The position numbers were made by a program, and so were the translations under genes. A DNA stretch of 64,000 nucleotides, taken from Salinibacterium hongtaonis. Its GTDB lineage: Bacteria; Actinomycetota; Actinomycetes; Actinomycetales; Microbacteriaceae. Positions 25,069 through 33,500 of this stretch are shown one piece after another; positions within the stretch are counted from its first letter, which is position 1; every line of letters begins with the position of its first letter. A model generated the notes under the pieces. The model made no database searches. It was not told the DNA's origin and saw only the letters and a list, made by a program, of their open reading frames with translations. Where the stretch lies: positions 2,418,001 to 2,482,000 of the forward strand of contig NZ_CP026951.1 in assembly GCF_003065485.1 (NCBI RefSeq). Reading direction: 5' to 3'.

Positions 25069-28000
25069 CTAGCCGAAGAGCCACTCGAGGTAGGCCCTCA
25101 GCTCCGCTGCCACGTCCTCGAGCGCCGCAACGATCGTGCCGATGATGCCCGGCTTCGCGGCTGCCTTGACGACCCGGCCGGCCGACGTGGCGGAACCATC
25201 CGTGTAGCCATCCTTCGAGGCGGTGACCGTGACGGTGAGCGTCGTGGAAGCATCCGCTGCCACGAGCGTGTACCTCTCGCCGGTGGCTCCCGCGATCGGC
25301 TGGCCGTTGCGGTTCCACTGGTAGGCGTAGGCAACCCCACTCACACTCCAGCGCCCCTCGTTCACGCTCACGGTCTTGCCGACCCGCAGCGCACCCGTGA
25401 TGAGGGGGATCTTCGCGTTCTCGATGGCCTCCTGCGCCGCCTCAACCTCGATCGGCACCTCCACTACGGTTCCCGTCTCCGGCACGGTCACGGTGAGCAC
25501 CTGTGGGCCACTGACACCCGCCGGGACCGTGATTGTGACGCTAGCCCGGCCCTGCTCATCGGTCGTGTCGACGATGGTCGGATCGATGGCCGCAGTACCC
25601 AGCACGGTGGCCCCGAGGGCAACCTCGACGGTGGCCTGAGTGGGACCGCCGCGACTGAAGAGCAGCGAGGAGAGATTCAGCGTCACCTGGTCGCCCACGG
25701 CATAGGGGCCGGGCGCCGAGAAGACCACACCGACAGCCCGCTGCTCGTAGTCGACCTCGACCACGGGGTTAGCCGTGAAGTAGTCGACCATCGCTTGCAG
25801 ATCGACCCGGCCGGAGTCCGCCGCACCCGTCGCCTGCGCAAAGGTGCCGAAGTTATCGCCACCCGCCGCGAGGAACGAGTTGGCGACGACCTTGTAGTTT
25901 GCCGTTGGGTCGATCGGTTCACCATTCACCGTGATGGAGGTGATGTGCGAGCCCACCGCTGCAGTGGGGTCGTAGGTGTACTCGAGCGAGGCAGAAACGC
26001 CGAGCTTGAGGAACGGTCGCTGAGCACCAGCGGGCTGCCACTGCTCCTCGAGCACGCTCTTGATCTGCGCCCCCGTGAGGGTGAGGGTCGTGAGCGTGTT
26101 GGCGAACGGCTGCACTGCTGCCGCCTCGGCGTAGGTGACGTTGCCATCCGGATCATTCGGCCCGGTCGAGCCATAAACCAGGTCGGCCCGAAGACCGCCA
26201 GGGTTCATGAAGGCGATTTCGGCGGCGGCATCCGCAGTGGCCCAGAGCTGCACGTCGGCGACGAAGTTGCTGAGCGTCGACTCGCCACCGCGGTTCTCGG
26301 GGAACGGGGTGGTCGCCGTCGGGTTCTGCACTGCGCGGAACATCGACTCCCCGATTTCGCCGACCTTGACCGCGCCCTGCACTGCGGCGACGGCGACGGC
26401 TTCGGCGACGATGGCCTCGACCTCGGGGTCTGGCGTGAAGCCAGCGATGGGAAGAACCTCGCCGGCGAAGCCGAGGATGTCCTTGGTCACCGGGTCGACG
26501 CTCAGGTCGAGGTGACCATAGTTAGCGCCGTACTGGCCCGCCGAAATCACCAGGCGCGGGCGCTCCATACCCGGAACCGTAACCTCGTGGTCGTAGGCAA
26601 GGTGGGTGTGGCCAGAGACGATCGCCGAGACCTCCGGGCTGATGCCCATGACGATCTGACCGAAGGCCGAGTCGTCGGTTGCCGAGGCGATGTCGGCCGT
26701 GGCGGCTCCCTCGTGGACGAGCAGAACGAGAACGTCTGCCTCACCATTGGCCGCGTCACCATCCTGCAGATAGTCCGCGACTCGATTGACCTCGGGCACG
26801 ATCGATCGGACCTCAAGAGTTGCGATACCGGCCGGACTCACCAGCTCAGGCAGCGCCTCCGTGACGGCACCGATAAAGCCGACCGTCACCCCTTCGAACT
26901 CCTGCACGAAGTACTCGTCATAGGCCGGTTCATTCGTGGCTCGGTCATAGAGGTTGGCCGCAAGGTAGGGCCAGTCGGCCGCATCGAGGATGCGGTCGTC
27001 CACGTCGGCGCGTCCCTGGTCGAACTCGTGATTGCCGAACGAACTCGTGTTGAGCCCGATCTCGTTGAGCACGTCGATCGTGGGTTGGTCGTTCTGGATG
27101 AACGACGTGAAGGTGGATGCTCCGATGAAGTCGCCAGCGCCCACGAAAGTGGTGTTGGCGTTGAGCGCCCGCCAGTAGTTGACCATTCCGCCCATCTGGG
27201 CCGCCCCCGGAACTCCGCTGCCCGGTTCGAGCCGACCGTGGAAGTCGTTCACCGTGAGGATCTCGATCTCGACCGGCGCGATTTCGCTGCTGACGCCGAC
27301 GACAATGGGGTCGTGGTCGCTTGAGCGATAAACGGTCCCGGCCTCAGAGGCCGCGAACTCGTACCCGCGGTCAGACCACTCAGGGGAGTTGATCGTCCAG
27401 ACGCCGGCGCCCGTGATGTAGTTCGCGAGCGAGGGGGATGCGAACACATGGTCAAGAGAGCCGAGCTCGCCGTCGAACGTGTAGGTGTATTGCCCGTCAG
27501 TCTTGTCTGCAACGAGGTCGGAGAACCCCGCATCGGTCAAAACCTGAGCGGGGTCTTCTTCTGAATAGGCGTTGAAATCTCCGATGAGAAAGACATCCGC
27601 CGACTTAGCCGGGTCTGCCGCGATCGAGTCGGAGAACGTCAGAAGCCGCTGCGACATGGCAACCCGCTCCGCGTTGAAGCGACCCTGCCCATCCGCAGGT
27701 TCTGCACCATCTCCGCTCTTCGACTTGAAGTGGTTCGCCACGACCGTGAACACCTTGCCCGTGTCGTTCGACTCGAAGGTCTGCGCGACGGGCTTGCGGG
27801 CGATATCCCACACGGCGTCGAGGTCGGTGAAGCTCGCCCCGACGGGAGTGACCACCGCCGGCTTGTAGATGATCGCGCTAGCGATGAAGTCGGTGATCGC
27901 GGCATTGTTGAGCTCTGCGGGAGTGGCCGCGTAGGCCCATGTGCCGGCACCGGCTGCGGCGTTGAGGCCGTCGACCAGGTCGGCGAGCGCCTCGTCGAGA

Positions 28001-29139
28001 GGCTCCCCTAGCTTGACCGAGTTCTCGATCTCCTGCAGCGCCACCACATCGGCGCCGAGGCCGTTAATGGCCGCCACGATCTTGGACTTCTGCACAGCAA
28101 ACTCTTGGGCCGTCTCGGCACCGCGCGCCTGCGAGTTCACGCTCGACAGTGTCGTGAAGTAGTTGTAGACATTGAACGCGCCGACCTGGAAGTCTCCACC
28201 AACCTCGGGAGCCGTCGCGGGCCGGGGGTTCTCACTGCCGAACGTGGGCTTGAGTGCTGCTGGGCTCGCATCGTTGATGGGCACCGTCGGCTGCAGACGC
28301 CAGTCGTCGAAGCCATACGAGAGCACATACGGCGTCGAGAACGCCACGGTGTCGCCGTTGCGCACCACGGTGTCTGCCGTGAAGAACGGCTGCGTGCCCG
28401 GGTGGCTCGCATTGCTGATCTGGATGCTGTAACCGTCGTCAAGCAGGATGCGATTGGCCCGGTTGGCTGCGGTAATGGCGGTGGCCTCTGGCCCAGCATC
28501 CGTCGTCTCCGTGCTCTTGACCGCCAAGGCTCCCGCGTTGAGCCACAGGGTGCCGAAGTTGAAGAGCTGATGGCTCGAGCTGACCAGATAGTTGCCGGTG
28601 GGCACCACGAGCTGGCTTTCGAGGGCCTCGCGCGCGTCGCCGATCGCGGTGTCGGGCAGCGGGGCCCCTTCTGGCACTCCCACCCCTGCGGTGATGAGCT
28701 CGGTTGCCGCAACCGTGGTGGCGCTGATCTGCGTCTGGCCGAAGTTCTCGCTCGCGGTGCCCGTGACCCGCACGAGATCGCCGATCGCCACGCCGGGGTT
28801 GGCCGCGTTCAGATACACGAAGATGCCGTCGGAGGCGCCGGGCGTCGCGTCCGTCGCCCCGCCCGAGCCTGCCGTCTGGATGACCATGCCGCGGTAGTTG
28901 CTGACGCCGCGATAGTCGGCGGTGACGACCCCCTCGACGGTAACGACGGAGCCCGCGAGCGGAGTCGCCGCACCGGTGCCCTGCACTTCGGCGATCGTGT
29001 GAGTCACATCCGCAGCTGTTGCGGCGGTTGCCCCGAGCCCCGAGAAGATGAGGGCGAGGGCACTGAGAGAAGCGACGGCAGCGAGCCGACCCCTCCGTGA
29101 TGCGCGTGGTTCAGGGGCCGAGTCGGCAGGCTGCTTCAT
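25069..29139 (-). CDS. Secreted ExeM/NucH-type endonuclease fused to 5'-nucleotidase
   Basis: The product is 1356 residues. A signal peptide (LAAVASLSALALIFSGLGAT) is followed by an OB-fold-like domain (residues 45-190). An endonuclease/exonuclease/phosphatase domain covers about 300-650, with VVALQEIEN, VVANHFKSKSG, FLIGDFNAYSEEDP and SSDHDPIVV holding the catalytic acids and histidines. A calcineurin-like 5'-nucleotidase domain starts near 655 (ILTVNDFHGRLEP, GAGDFIGAST, FGNHEFDQG, GHTHLAYDHE). It continues into the 5'-nucleotidase C-terminal domain (GGESTLSNFVADVQL, FMNPGGLRADL), then Ig-like modules. No sorting signal is present, so it is likely released. It should degrade extracellular DNA and strip phosphate from the nucleotides. 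GGGAGA lies before the ATG. Confidence 0.92.
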   Translation of the reverse strand: MKQPADSAPEPRASRRGRLAAVASLSALALIFSGLGATAATAADVTHTIAEVQGTGAATPLAGSVVTVEGVVTADYRGVSNYRGMVIQTAGSGGATDATPGASDGIFVYLNAANPGVAIGDLVRVTGTASENFGQTQISATTVAATELITAGVGVPEGAPLPDTAIGDAREALESQLVVPTGNYLVSSSHQLFNFGTLWLNAGALAVKSTETTDAGPEATAITAANRANRILLDDGYSIQISNASHPGTQPFFTADTVVRNGDTVAFSTPYVLSYGFDDWRLQPTVPINDASPAALKPTFGSENPRPATAPEVGGDFQVGAFNVYNYFTTLSSVNSQARGAETAQEFAVQKSKIVAAINGLGADVVALQEIENSVKLGEPLDEALADLVDGLNAAAGAGTWAYAATPAELNNAAITDFIASAIIYKPAVVTPVGASFTDLDAVWDIARKPVAQTFESNDTGKVFTVVANHFKSKSGDGAEPADGQGRFNAERVAMSQRLLTFSDSIAADPAKSADVFLIGDFNAYSEEDPAQVLTDAGFSDLVADKTDGQYTYTFDGELGSLDHVFASPSLANYITGAGVWTINSPEWSDRGYEFAASEAGTVYRSSDHDPIVVGVSSEIAPVEIEILTVNDFHGRLEPGSGVPGAAQMGGMVNYWRALNANTTFVGAGDFIGASTFTSFIQNDQPTIDVLNEIGLNTSSFGNHEFDQGRADVDDRILDAADWPYLAANLYDRATNEPAYDEYFVQEFEGVTVGFIGAVTEALPELVSPAGIATLEVRSIVPEVNRVADYLQDGDAANGEADVLVLLVHEGAATADIASATDDSAFGQIVMGISPEVSAIVSGHTHLAYDHEVTVPGMERPRLVISAGQYGANYGHLDLSVDPVTKDILGFAGEVLPIAGFTPDPEVEAIVAEAVAVAAVQGAVKVGEIGESMFRAVQNPTATTPFPENRGGESTLSNFVADVQLWATADAAAEIAFMNPGGLRADLVYGSTGPNDPDGNVTYAEAAAVQPFANTLTTLTLTGAQIKSVLEEQWQPAGAQRPFLKLGVSASLEYTYDPTAAVGSHITSITVNGEPIDPTANYKVVANSFLAAGGDNFGTFAQATGAADSGRVDLQAMVDYFTANPVVEVDYEQRAVGVVFSAPGPYAVGDQVTLNLSSLLFSRGGPTQATVEVALGATVLGTAAIDPTIVDTTDEQGRASVTITVPAGVSGPQVLTVTVPETGTVVEVPIEVEAAQEAIENAKIPLITGALRVGKTVSVNEGRWSVSGVAYAYQWNRNGQPIAGATGERYTLVAADASTTLTVTVTASKDGYTDGSATSAGRVVKAAAKPGIIGTIVAALEDVAAELRAYLEWLFG

Positions 29140-29189
29140 ATGCGTCTCCCACTATGACGTGCGCCACTTCACCGGAACGCACGAGGATT

Positions 29190-29204
29190 ACCCCCTTTTG
29201 GGGG
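29190..29204. promoter_or_regulatory. Palindrome ACCCCC-TTTT-GGGGG in the nuclease leader
   Basis: An inverted repeat of five C and five G around a four-base centre lies just downstream of the predicted start point of the nuclease transcript. The architecture matches the site at 16331. It could be an operator or a small leader hairpin. Confidence 0.35.
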
Positions 29205-29213
29205 ACGAGACTG

Positions 29214-29242
29214 ACGATATCCCAGCGAATTGCCAGTTCCAA
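29214..29242 (-). promoter_or_regulatory. Predicted promoter of the secreted nuclease gene
   Basis: Read on the minus strand, TTGGAA (29242-29237) and TATCGT (29219-29214) are separated by exactly 17 bases, a fair match to a housekeeping promoter. The start point would be about 65-70 bases before the ATG at 29139. Confidence 0.45.
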
Positions 29243-29257
29243 GCGCTCATATGTTGC

Positions 29258-29277
29258 TGTTACCGGGTGTTCACCCG
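29258..29277. promoter_or_regulatory. Possible PHO-box-like element GTTACCGGGT-GTTCACCCGA
   Basis: Two imperfect direct repeats, GTTACC and GTTCACC, stand 10 bases apart, and the same DNA forms the perfect palindrome CGGGTGTTCACCCG (29264-29277). GTTCACC is the core of the actinobacterial PhoP box described in Streptomyces. The element lies about 16-20 bases upstream of the predicted -35 of a gene for extracellular phosphate release, which fits phosphate control. This is motif matching by eye only. Confidence 0.35.
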
Positions 29278-29293
29278 AAAGACACACCGATAC

Positions 29294-30307
29294 TTAGGAT
29301 TCGTAGCCTCGCGGGTTCGCCGACTGCCACGCCCAAGCATCCCGGCATGCATCCTCCAGCGAACGAGTCGCCCGCCAGTGCAGCTCGCGATTGGCCTTGT
29401 CGACGTTGGCATAGGTTGCGGCCGCGTCGCCGGGGCGAGGGGGCACGATCTCATACGGAATCTGACGCCCCACGACGGCGGAGTATGCGGCGATCAGCTC
29501 AAGAACGCTCGTGCCGCGACCCGTTCCAAGGTTGTAGGCCTCGACCCCTGGTGCCAGCGTGGCGAGGGCCGCAACGTGCCCCGTCGCGAGATCCATCACG
29601 TGCACATAGTCGCGCACCCCGGTGCCATCGGGCGTGTCATAGGTGTCGCCAAAGACGGAGACGCGGTCGCGCCGACCCCCGGCAACCTGGCTCACGAACG
29701 GCATGAGATTATTGGGAATCCCGAGTGGATCCTCACCAATCAGGCCACTCGGATGATTGCCGACGGGGTTGAAGTAGCGCAAGATCGCCACCTGCAGGTC
29801 GGGGTCAGACGCCGCGACATCCACCAAGATCCGCTCGATGATCGCCTTGCTGCGGGAGTACGGGTTGGTTGCCGCAAGGCCGGTCGGAGCGGTCTCGACG
29901 AGGGGCAACGTAATGGGCTCCTCATAGGCGGTGCCCGACGAGCTGAACACAAAACGGGAGACCCCGTGGCGTTTCATCGCCGCCAGCAGCTCAAGCGTGC
30001 TGTCGATGTTGTTGCGGTAGTACTCGAGCGGTTGGGCAACGGATTCACCGACCGCCTTAAAGGCCGCGAGATGGATGATGGCGTCGACGGGATGCTCCGC
30101 CAGAACGTGGTCTGCCTGGCCGGGGCGCGAGAGGTCCGCTACGACAAGGGGGATGCTCGCACCCGTGATCTGCTCGACCCGGCGCACTGCTTCAGCGCTG
30201 CTGTTGGAGAGGTCATCCGCGATGACAACGCTGTGCCCTTGCTCGATGAGCTCGACGGCAACATGGGTGCCGATGTACCCGGCACCTCCGGTCAGGAGAA
30301 CTCTCAC
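29294..30307 (-). CDS. galE: UDP-glucose 4-epimerase
   Basis: The product is 337 residues. It interconverts UDP-glucose and UDP-galactose using bound NAD. The Rossmann motif GGAGYIGTH opens the protein, followed by IIHLAAFKAVGESV, SSSGTAYE and the catalytic NPYSRSKAIIE with Tyr-x3-Lys. Late motifs LRYFNPVGNHPSG and GTGVRDYVHVMDLATGH are those of true GalE rather than of other epimerases. The GTG at 30307 has GGAG six bases upstream and puts the Rossmann motif at the usual distance; an upstream start at 30358 would add an atypical tail. It can supply galactose donors to both glycan loci. Confidence 0.93.
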   Translation of the reverse strand: MRVLLTGGAGYIGTHVAVELIEQGHSVVIADDLSNSSAEAVRRVEQITGASIPLVVADLSRPGQADHVLAEHPVDAIIHLAAFKAVGESVAQPLEYYRNNIDSTLELLAAMKRHGVSRFVFSSSGTAYEEPITLPLVETAPTGLAATNPYSRSKAIIERILVDVAASDPDLQVAILRYFNPVGNHPSGLIGEDPLGIPNNLMPFVSQVAGGRRDRVSVFGDTYDTPDGTGVRDYVHVMDLATGHVAALATLAPGVEAYNLGTGRGTSVLELIAAYSAVVGRQIPYEIVPPRPGDAAATYANVDKANRELHWRATRSLEDACRDAWAWQSANPRGYES

Positions 30308-30388
30308 GGGGGGCTCCGTTGGTCGGGTAGGTGTGGCCACCAGGGCAGGGACACCCACCGATCCTACGGCGAGAGTATGAGCTGCGAC

Positions 30389-32248
30389 TCAGCCGACTGA
30401 AACGGTTGCGCAATCGAGCGCTTCTGTGGTGATTAACGTCGGGTGCACGAGGGGGGTCGTCAGCACTTCGAGGCTCTTGTCACCAGCCTCGGCGGCCGTG
30501 ATGTCGTAGCTCAGCCTCAGGGACTCGCCCGGCCCGACTATTACGGTCAGCTTGCCAACTGGGTAGTCGGTGTCGTGGTGTGCCTCAAGCGCGACGGACT
30601 GCCCGTTGACAACGGCGCCGGTGATGGTAGAACCGGGTGGCGCATAGAGGAATACCTGCATACGCATACTGCCCTTAGGAACCCGCTCCCCCTTCCACTG
30701 TCCAGCAACAGATGGCGAGAGGCCCGCGGCATCCCCCGGCTGCAACGTGCTGCTGAGATCTGCGGTGACCCGGTATTGCTGACGACCATCTGCTGCGCAC
30801 GTGTTCTTACTCAGAGTGACGGCCTGATTGAGGTAGTAGTTGAGCTTGGACCCCACGTTGTCGTTGAAGTAGAGACCGACGCGGTCGGTCTCCGCATCGC
30901 TGACGGGCAACTCCCCATTTGGTCCGAGTAGAGCAACGACTGAACGCTCGTTTTCGTTAGCGCTCCAGAAGAGTATGCGATGCTCGCCCCATCCCTGCAC
31001 AAGTGCACCGACCAGGGCAACGGGATCTAGCGATCCGCCGGTTAGAGCACCAAAGGTCGCGGCGACCGCTTCGCCGTAGACTACGTCCTGGGCCCGGTTG
31101 TCTGCCACGTCGTTGCCAGAGTTGAAGCGCTGATAGATCTCGTTGAGAAGGAGCGGCACGAGGGTGTCGCTTGCCAATACGTCGCCGGTCGACAGCGGGA
31201 TCGGCCCTGTGGCTCTTAGGACGTATCCCAGCGCGATCGGGTCGATCGACACGACTCCGTCGACCGCATATCCGCGATCACGGACCCAGTTCGCCTGTGT
31301 AATTTCCGCAGCCGAGGTGAAGCTGGGGCGGAGCGTCGAATTTGCTATGAAGGAGCCGAAGGCGCCGGGCCCAAACAGTTCTTCCACGCCCTCGGGAACC
31401 GGTACCACCGAACCTACGTTGCGAAAGTTTCCGAAACCGGCAGGTACGGTCTCGACCATCTCTATGCGACCCTGGTCAACCCTGATCACAGCGAACGAGA
31501 GCGCCGTGCCACCAAGCGGGCGCGCCTCCGATGGATTTTGAAACATCACTACATAATTTCGGGGACCTTCCGACCCGAGCATCGGCGCGATGAAGGGCAC
31601 TGCGGAGTTCGCCCCTGTCAACAATGGATCCAGCTGTTCGACCATGCCAGCGACTTTGGAGCGAGCAGCGACAATTTGAGGCAGTGCGCCGTCCGTATTA
31701 ATAGCACCCACCAGCGGAATCGCGGCGTCGAGTCCCCGGCGAGCTTGCGCCACGGCGGGGACAGCATCAACTAAGGGTTGGAGATCGATCGCTCCGTCTT
31801 TGGGCGCCAGAGATTGGAGGTCGAGGCCTTTCGCGACATCGAGAAGCGGGGACGCAACGTCAGCCAAGATACGTTGAACTGCCACTGAGAGTTCTCGCAC
31901 GGCGCTCAAGTTAACGCCGACGCCCGGGACTAGCTCAGCGACGCGCCATGTTGGATCGCTACTTGCATCAACCGCTCGATCGGTGTGAGCCGAGATCTCG
32001 TCGAATGTAGCCAGCGCCCCGTCTATATCGAGTGCGGCCGCTTGCGAGGTGAGATCTCCGATCTTCGACTGCGCAGCTTCCAGCTCATTCTTCGCCTGCA
32101 GCACTCTTGACCCTAGCCAAGCGGCAAGTCCCACAACGAGGATCAGCACCCCAGTGAGGGTCCAGAACCACCATCGTTTGTATAACCGCGGTCGCAATTT
32201 TTTGCGCAGCGAACGCCTGGTTATAGAAGTGGACACCAGATCATTCAA
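30389..32248 (-). CDS. DUF4012 membrane-anchored protein
   Basis: The product is 619 residues. A basic cytoplasmic start (RRSLRKKLRPRLYKR) leads into one helix (WWFWTLTGVLILVVGLAAWL, near residue 30). A coiled-coil stretch follows (QAKNELEAAQSKIGDLTSQA), then a large extracellular region of the DUF4012 family with YVVMFQNPSEARPLGGTALS and GVVSIDPIALGYVLRATGPI. DUF4012 genes often sit in actinobacterial exopolysaccharide loci, but the biochemical role is not known. The layout resembles LytR-CpsA-Psr neighbours, so a part in handling polymer at the outer membrane face is possible. It precedes galE on the same strand. Confidence 0.85.
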   Translation of the reverse strand: MNDLVSTSITRRSLRKKLRPRLYKRWWFWTLTGVLILVVGLAAWLGSRVLQAKNELEAAQSKIGDLTSQAAALDIDGALATFDEISAHTDRAVDASSDPTWRVAELVPGVGVNLSAVRELSVAVQRILADVASPLLDVAKGLDLQSLAPKDGAIDLQPLVDAVPAVAQARRGLDAAIPLVGAINTDGALPQIVAARSKVAGMVEQLDPLLTGANSAVPFIAPMLGSEGPRNYVVMFQNPSEARPLGGTALSFAVIRVDQGRIEMVETVPAGFGNFRNVGSVVPVPEGVEELFGPGAFGSFIANSTLRPSFTSAAEITQANWVRDRGYAVDGVVSIDPIALGYVLRATGPIPLSTGDVLASDTLVPLLLNEIYQRFNSGNDVADNRAQDVVYGEAVAATFGALTGGSLDPVALVGALVQGWGEHRILFWSANENERSVVALLGPNGELPVSDAETDRVGLYFNDNVGSKLNYYLNQAVTLSKNTCAADGRQQYRVTADLSSTLQPGDAAGLSPSVAGQWKGERVPKGSMRMQVFLYAPPGSTITGAVVNGQSVALEAHHDTDYPVGKLTVIVGPGESLRLSYDITAAEAGDKSLEVLTTPLVHPTLITTEALDCATVSVG

Positions 32249-32299
32249 CCATGCCCCCGCGGGGATGCTTGGCAGGCAGTGAGACTTCTTCCGCGCCCG

Positions 32300-32482
32300 C
32301 TATGACCTATACGGCATCGACGCGTCGCGTCGGTCACGCTCGGGGAGTCGGTCAGGCAAGAAGAGCAGCTGGAACAGCTCAATCGCCCCAGAGAGCATCG
32401 TTCCTATCAATAGCAGCGCGCCCACCAGCGGCGCCGCGATGCGACGTTTTAGGCCCTTCGCCCATTGCCTTCCCCTTTTCAC
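32300..32482 (-). CDS. Small hypothetical membrane protein
   Basis: This is a 60-residue reading frame from a GTG. It has a basic start (MKRGRQWAKGLKRR), one clear hydrophobic helix (IAAPLVGALLLIGTMLSGAI) and a charged end. It is the only plausible gene in the 355 bases between the DUF4012 gene and the broken acyltransferase. It may be a small envelope protein or a remnant; no family is recognised and the ribosome site is weak. Confidence 0.35.
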   Translation of the reverse strand: MKRGRQWAKGLKRRIAAPLVGALLLIGTMLSGAIELFQLLFLPDRLPERDRRDASMPYRS

Positions 32483-32602
32483 GCACCGCTAACTTAACAA
32501 GTCGGGCTGTCCTCATCGCTACGATGCTCGAAGAGCGGCTACTCTGGCGAGCTCGACACTCGCCGGCTGCAGTCTTCCCAACTACCCACGAGGACCTCAC
32601 TT

Positions 32603-33466
32603 TTGACTGACACCGCTCCCTCGACGAGGCTCAGCTCTCGATGGGCTTCGCGGCATCGCCGCTCCTGCACTACGCGCTACTCACCCTTCTGGCGCTGGCC
32701 GCCCCTTACTATTCGCTCGAACCTGTTGCCGCAACGCCCACGATCTGGTGGCTCACCTATACCCCATTGCATCTGCTCTGGGGCGGAACAGAGGCAGCGC
32801 TCCTGTTTTTCATCCTGTCAGGGCTCGCACTCACGTTAGCCACCCGCCGCCGCGGATTCACCTGGTCGGGATACTTCCCCAGCAGACTGCTTCGCCTTTA
32901 CCTCCCGGCGGTCGCGGCAGTTGGTCTTGCCGCAATCTCGATATGGCTGGTACCGCTCAGGCGAACCATTGAGCCAATGGGTAGCTGGGCGGCCTCGTGG
33001 CTACACGGTCGAAGGAGCGACGGGGTTGTCTTCGGCCTCAACTGGGAAGCGGTGCGCCAGTTTGCGTCGAACCTGACAGCGAGATGGGGGAACTTGCTAT
33101 CGGTCGCGGCGCTCCTCATAGGCCTGTTCCTCAGCTCGTCGTATTGGATGTTTCGCGCCATCAGTTCTGACTCATTTGTCGGCTGGCTCAGTCGCCATTT
33201 GGTTCTAATCGGTCTACTCCCGCTGACTATTGTTGTTTCCGCCTGCTGGCGGCCCGCCGCTTCCCCTTTTGTCGCGTCGAGCGTTTCAATGGGCGGGCCT
33301 TATCTCATTCAGCCTTTATCTTGCGCACGAACCGATCACGATCGCAGCAAGCTATCTACTCGGGCCGTCCCAGATGGCGGTGTTGCTCAGCATCATCGGT
33401 TCTATTGCGGTCGCTCCTCTATTTTTCACGTTCATCGAGCACTCTTGCTGGCACGCAGTAGCATGA
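32603..33466 (+). pseudogene. Acyltransferase 3 family gene broken by frameshifts
   Basis: The parts of an OafA/acyltransferase 3 protein are spread over three frames. TDTAPSTRLSS is read from a TTG at 32603. The family signature LDGLRGIAA is read from 32637 in a second frame. The body (LLHYALLTLLALAAPYYSLE through SRHLVLIGLLPLTIVVSA) is read in the frame of 32641. The C-terminal signature GLISFSLYLAHEPITIAASY and FTFIEHSCW is read in a third register from about 33260 to 33466. At least three shifts are needed, so the gene is probably dead unless the assembly has errors. An intact relative would O-acylate a surface sugar using about ten membrane helices. Confidence 0.8.
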
Positions 33467-33500
33467 TCTTGCGCTGTGCTCACCTAGTTGCGGGACCAGC

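Noticed and set aside
24931-27324. Long plus-strand open frame opposite the secreted nuclease gene
   Set aside because: It lies wholly antisense to a gene with clear domains, is rich in Arg, Asp and His with no motif, and is the usual shadow in high-GC DNA.
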